DNA of 64,000 nucleotides. It comes from Nomia melanderi (taxonomy: Eukaryota; Arthropoda; Insecta; Hymenoptera; Halictidae). The notes beneath the pieces are model-generated. The model did not search any database, was not told the DNA's origin, and saw only the letters and a list, made by a program, of their open reading frames with translations. The translations under genes and the position numbers were made by a program. Within the stretch, counting starts at the first letter, position 1; each line of letters opens with the position of its first letter. This document shows positions 60,500-64,000 of the stretch, one piece after another. The DNA is taken from the NCBI RefSeq assembly GCF_051020985.1, contig NC_135000.1, positions 26,132,784 to 26,196,783 of the forward strand, in the 5' to 3' direction.

Positions 60500-62957
60500 C
60501 CTCAGGAAAACAATGCGGTTCGCAGTGCGCTAAAGCCATTGTCAGACATCGTGCGGAAGGCCCAGAAAATCAAGGTAAACCCTGTCGTGGGGTTTTTAAC
60601 ACTAGAAGTACCGAACAGTGAAAGTGACTCGTTTTGAATTACTTAGGGAAAGGCGCGAGAACGCGTCTGTTGTAATCCCAGCCGACTCTTGTTTGTGATG
60701 TGGCCACGAATAAACGAATTCACTCGACCATTTCCCGCGCAGAGGCAGAGGCACCCTCTGCGATTCCGGTAATCGCGAAACGATGCACCCCGAAACGGGT
60801 CATTTTGACCCGTCTGGTAGTTCTAGTGTTAAGCGAAAACACACACGGTCCCCGGATGGAGGCGATTAAACCGCGGACAAAGGCGAGGCGAACGGAGAAC
60901 GATCGTTCCCCGTGGCTCTCGGCAAGATTTTCGGCAGGAATTCGAGTAGGCGAGTCATTTTCCGCGCGATATCTCTCCACGTCGTCGCATAGGTCGAAAG
61001 TTTCTCCGAACTTCGAACCCGTCCGACCGTTCTCCCGTTGTTCCCCGGCAACTCGGCGCGGCTCCTTCCGTTTCGCGTGTCATTCGGCGGCTCCTCTCGA
61101 CGGGACCTTCCGTCTTCCGAGCATTATTCGCCGTCGAAAGATTCACGGTGCGCATCGCGCGATAAAGTACGACCTCGTACCATCGACCGGCTCGCGCGGC
61201 ATCCATCGACCTTACCGATATACGTATTTCATCGCGCGAGGAGCGCGGCGATCGTGCCTCGCAGCCGAAACGGAGATTCCAGAGCGAGGCGTCGCGAAAT
61301 CGTCGACGAGCGTAACCCGTTTCGATCGGCCGCGTAGCAACCATCTGCAGACGCGCCGCCTGGGCGGCGGGCGGCCGTCGCGGCGGTTCGATGCGATCAG
61401 CTGAGCGAGCGAAAACTCGATTTCGATCGCGCGCGCAGGGGGTTAGCGCGTCTCCCCCCGAACAAGTGGAGGAACGGCGCGAGCGGGAGGTGGGCACGGC
61501 TTTGGCGGCTGAAACGAACGACGAGGATACGGGGGAGCAAAGTGTAGGACGGAAGTAATCGGATGAGAGACGGTACGTCTACGAGATCTGGTTTGGCTCG
61601 ACAAAGCTGGATGTCCGTGTGAGAGTAAAGCTATCGGTTGCTCCTGAAAGCACTCCACGAGCGGATAATATTCCGAAAGTGACCATCCGACATCAATCTG
61701 GTCGTCGTTCTGAGCGTATTATCCTTTCGCGAGGAATCTTAAGATCAACCGGCGACAGTCTCGAACGGACGCCTGGCTTTAGGCTACCCAACGGAGGATC
61801 CGCTGAGCGCAGGGGCGGTTCGAGGGAAAGTTACTGACGGTATATATAGAAATCTGTAGGCAGAGGACCGAGTGGAAGCGGGAAAGGCGTCGCGTCGTCG
61901 TGGCAGCCCTCTGGTAGCGAGCGCCAGCACACGCCAAAAATGTAGCGAGGATGCGCGGCGTGATGGTAGCAGAAGCGGCTGTTACTCGAGCAGAGGCCAG
62001 CGGGGCGCATGCGTGCGAATTGCTCGTCGCGGTCGTCGGGGTAACTCGTTAGGAAGGTGGTAGGCAAGCAAGCGAGCGAGCGAGCGAGCAAGCAAGCGAG
62101 CAAGCAGGCTGGCAGGCAGGCAGGCAGGAAAGCAGGCTGGCAAGGCAGGGAGAGTTCGGGAAGAGCCAGGCTTCCAAGGGTGGTTCGCTGCCACGTTTCC
62201 AGCGGCGGCGACGGCGACTGCTTCGGCTACGGCTACGGCAACACCGACACAAGGGGTGGTGGGGCCGCGTATTGATTCCGGTTTCGCATCCCTCGGCTGT
62301 GGACTGTTCTGCGTGACTCGCGGCTCACCGAGGACACGGTCGTCGTCGGACGGCCAACTTCGACGGCGACCAACCCCTCGCGGTGGTGTTGCTCGGACGT
62401 TCGAACTCGCTCGCAGACGCGACTCGCCGCGTCCGGTACCGTCCGACGTCGACGCGCCGCCCGACCAGCGAGACGAAGAGGATGCTCCGCTCCTCTCGGC
62501 ACTCGCTCGGCCCTCGCTTTCCTCGGGATAGACCGAGCCCACGGATGAAGAGCTGCCGTCGTCAGTGACGTCGTGTACACCCACGGCACGCCTCTCCGAA
62601 GCCGCCACCGTTTCAATCGTCGATCGATTCGTCCGAGCATCTCGAGCCCTCGTCGTCTTCCAGCCACTGTGCCGGATCGTCTCGTTGAACGGTCCCCGGT
62701 CAACGGTAGTTCAAAGGTCAAGCCTGAGCTTCGTGGGAGAGACGGATCGATTCCGTGGCAGTCGCTCCCTTTCGATGAATCGTCACAGTTTCGTCGGGGA
62801 TACGAATTCCGGTGAAAGTTGCTCGCGAGGTTCGACAACCGATGCTTCCGGCGTGCGGCCAGCCAAGGATACGAGCGCGCGACGAACAGTGTCCAGTGAC
62901 GCGCGGTCGAAGAAAACCTCTTCGGGCGAGCCTGTTAAGAGTGTAAATAGCAGATAG
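59218..62957 (+). CDS. Unrecognised Ser/Gln-rich protein, three exons
   Basis: Best model: exons 59218-59930, 60247-60574 and 62532-62957, giving 488 codons plus stop. The ATG is the first after an in-frame TAG eight codons upstream and has G at +4. Exon 1 is Ser/Pro-rich at first, then shows conserved-looking stretches: DNLKQWELVEGDRGLKVVEK, RTMRQISLKDQLNAFKDSKI and a likely coiled coil from LILNQQEQQRQKD to LQVKAIEMG. Exon 2 carries a polyglutamine run and ends SALKPLSDIVRKAQKIK at a GTAAAC donor. Exon 3 follows a pyrimidine-rich acceptor and contains LSEAATVSIVDRFVRASRAL and two similar SFVG(E/D)T units before the stop. Phases agree at both joins. The exon 2 acceptor lacks a good pyrimidine tract. 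An extra exon at 61439 may be used, and a donor near 62942 could extend the gene past the window. I do not recognise the family; a cytoskeletal or scaffold role is only a guess from composition. Confidence 0.55.
60455..60501 (+). repeat. CAA trinucleotide run encoding polyglutamine
   Basis: About fifteen consecutive CAA codons inside exon 2 of the gene at 59218. The run is pure CAA, so it is prone to length variation. Confidence 0.9.
60596..60832. mobile_element. TTAA MITE, family G copy 2
   Basis: 237 bp, starting 22 bases after the exon 2 donor of the gene at 59218. The left end is TTAACACTAGAAGTACCG and the right end on the opposite strand TTAACACTAGAACTACCA. About 45 bases of the left end align with family G copy 1; the rest is GC-rich and unrelated. 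Confidence 0.8.
61439..61558 (+). CDS. Possible additional or alternative exon
   Basis: After the acceptor-like GCGCGCAG the phase-0 frame reads 39 codons to a TAA. It contains SPPEQVEERREREVGTALAA and ETNDEDTGEQS. The acidic and basic pattern is more protein-like than the surrounding frames, and the phase matches the end of exon 2 at 60574. If spliced out again at the weak donor GTAGGA at 61544, it would join exon 3 in frame. If not, it would give a shorter protein of about 386 residues. Confidence 0.35.
   Translation, partial: GVSASPPEQVEERREREVGTALAAETNDEDTGEQSVGRK
62063..62140 (+). repeat. AAGC/GAGC/GGCA tetranucleotide tract
   Basis: A run of CAAG, CGAG and CAGG units in the third intron region of the gene at 59218. 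It is low-complexity and open in several frames, giving Ala/Cys/Leu-rich shadow peptides on the minus strand. Confidence 0.85.
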
Positions 62958-63010
62958 TAGAACTGCTTGCGAATCGCGCGCGCGCGCCCCTCGAATCGCT
63001 ATTCTCCCGA

Positions 63011-63046
63011 GAGAGAAAGAGAGAGAGAGAGAGTGAGAGAGAGAGC
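63011..63046 (+). repeat. GA dinucleotide tract
   Basis: A short GAGAGA run just downstream of the stop codon of the gene at 59218. No associated feature is seen. Confidence 0.8.
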
Positions 63047-63469
63047 GAATCGCCGTTACGGATAGCGATAGCTTTTCGGCTCGCGCGACCTATCGGTTGA
63101 ACGTCGTCGTTCACGGCACGGAAACTCGTTCGCCGGATCGTAACGAAGTCGCGAACGACGACCGATCGTTCCTCCGGACGGAGAACCGAGGCGATCGTTT
63201 CTTTTCTGGGTGAACGTTGCTCGCGCTACATTGCACACAGCGGTCGTAACCACCGTCGACGCGTTAGATAGACATGTTATCGGGCTCCGGTGAAACTCGG
63301 GACGCGCCGCGAGAACGGGAATGCTCGATAAGGACGAAACGCTTAAAGGGGATCGCGTCGAATCGGCTGACGCAGGCGGCCGAACGTTATCCTCGTAGCC
63401 CCGGGACCGCCGTTCACGTTTCTCCGTGCGGAAACGAGTGACTCGGGCGACGAAAGCGTTCCAGACCGA

Positions 63470-63729
63470 CACACGTGCCACGATACCAAGTGGGATACGT
63501 GCTTTTACCGCCGTCGTCTTCGCCTCCGCCGCCGCCTCCGCCTTCGCCGCCCGTCGCCGCCGCCGCTGCCGCTTCCTCGTCGTCGTCGACGACCCTTAGT
63601 CCCACTTACGCGTTCGCTTTCCCATCTTTCGGGGCATCGAAAAGATCGATCGGCGAATCGGTCGAGCTGGCGGCCTGGAAAGATACTCCTGCCACCCCTC
63701 GCAAGATGGTCATTCGTGTCCGCGCGCGG
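63470..63729 (+). CDS. Possible exon of a gene running off the right edge
   Basis: A plus-strand frame between the acceptor-like CGTTCCAG and the donor-like GG followed by GTAAAA reads a Pro/Ala/Ser-rich segment and then TTLSPTYAFAFPSFGASKRS and ELAAWKDTPATPRK. The second half looks protein-like, but the first half is driven by CCG and TCG repeats. The phase does not match the 62957 exon directly. It could instead be low-complexity non-coding DNA. Confidence 0.25.
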
Positions 63730-64000
63730 GTAAAATTCAAATCTGATGTGTGATCACTCGGTTCGGTTTTTGCATGCGCGCCCGCATCTCCGCGACAGAG
63801 AAACGGTGCAGAAACGAAAGCGGGCGGACGGTTGTAGAAAGCAGTTACGAAAGTGGCTGTCGCGACACCGTCGTCTCCCGAATCGTTGAAATTCCGCGGT
63901 ACGCTCGCGGACGACGAGCACTCGCGAATCGGGATCGCGCTACGAATATATTCGCGTATTTCGAGATACCTTCGACATGGGAACCATAGTAAAATAATAT

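Noticed and set aside
1..64000. CRISPR arrays, rRNA genes and bacterial operon features
   Set aside because: No regularly spaced direct repeats, rRNA-like blocks or polycistronic gene arrangement are visible. The window is eukaryotic.

Overview
The window is eukaryotic nuclear DNA. Its genes have short introns with GT..AG borders, and the coding set matches an insect: a Six4 homeobox gene, a single-lumenal-domain LAMP and a MACROD-type macrodomain protein. CpG is not depleted and long GC-rich stretches alternate with AT-rich islands. Together with the abundance of short TTAA-flanked elements this suggests a bee or another hymenopteran, but that placement is an inference and was not tested by a search.

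Layout from left to right. Positions 1-3115 are AT-rich, without a recognisable gene, and hold several short elements bounded by TTAA. Positions 3135-10786 hold Six4 on the minus strand (four coding exons, 439 aa). Its third intron is crowded with nested and duplicated TTAA elements. Positions 10787-20276 are non-coding as far as I can see, apart from a ~204-bp tandem repeat and one MITE. Positions 22517-25125 hold a seven-exon lysosome-associated membrane protein gene on the minus strand (311 aa), probably with a long 3' UTR. Positions 27557-28595 hold a five-exon MACROD-like macrodomain gene on the plus strand (228 aa). From 28.7 kb onward the sequence is GC-rich with simple repeats and many spurious ORFs. 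I accept only a 140-codon first-exon-like segment at 45923-46342 and a serine- and glutamine-rich gene at 59218-62957 (three exons, about 488 aa), both on the plus strand and neither recognised. A further possible exon lies near the right edge, so a gene may run out of the window.

The genes do not form an operon or an obvious pathway. Six4 is a mesoderm, muscle and gonad transcription factor in flies. LAMP is a lysosomal membrane glycoprotein. MACROD-type proteins remove ADP-ribose from acidic residues. LAMP and MACROD are transcribed divergently across about 2.4 kb.

The most informative non-genic signal is the set of roughly twenty short elements (about 180-490 bp) that begin and end with TTAA followed mostly by CCC or CAC, as expected of non-autonomous piggyBac-type elements. 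Inside Six4 intron 3, two diverged copies of one repeat carry insertions at different places, so each copy supplies the empty site for the other. This shows the TTAA target duplication directly for three different families. Other elements are nested, or abut and share a single TTAA. One internally deleted transposase relic of a different superfamily lies at 53.2-53.6 kb.
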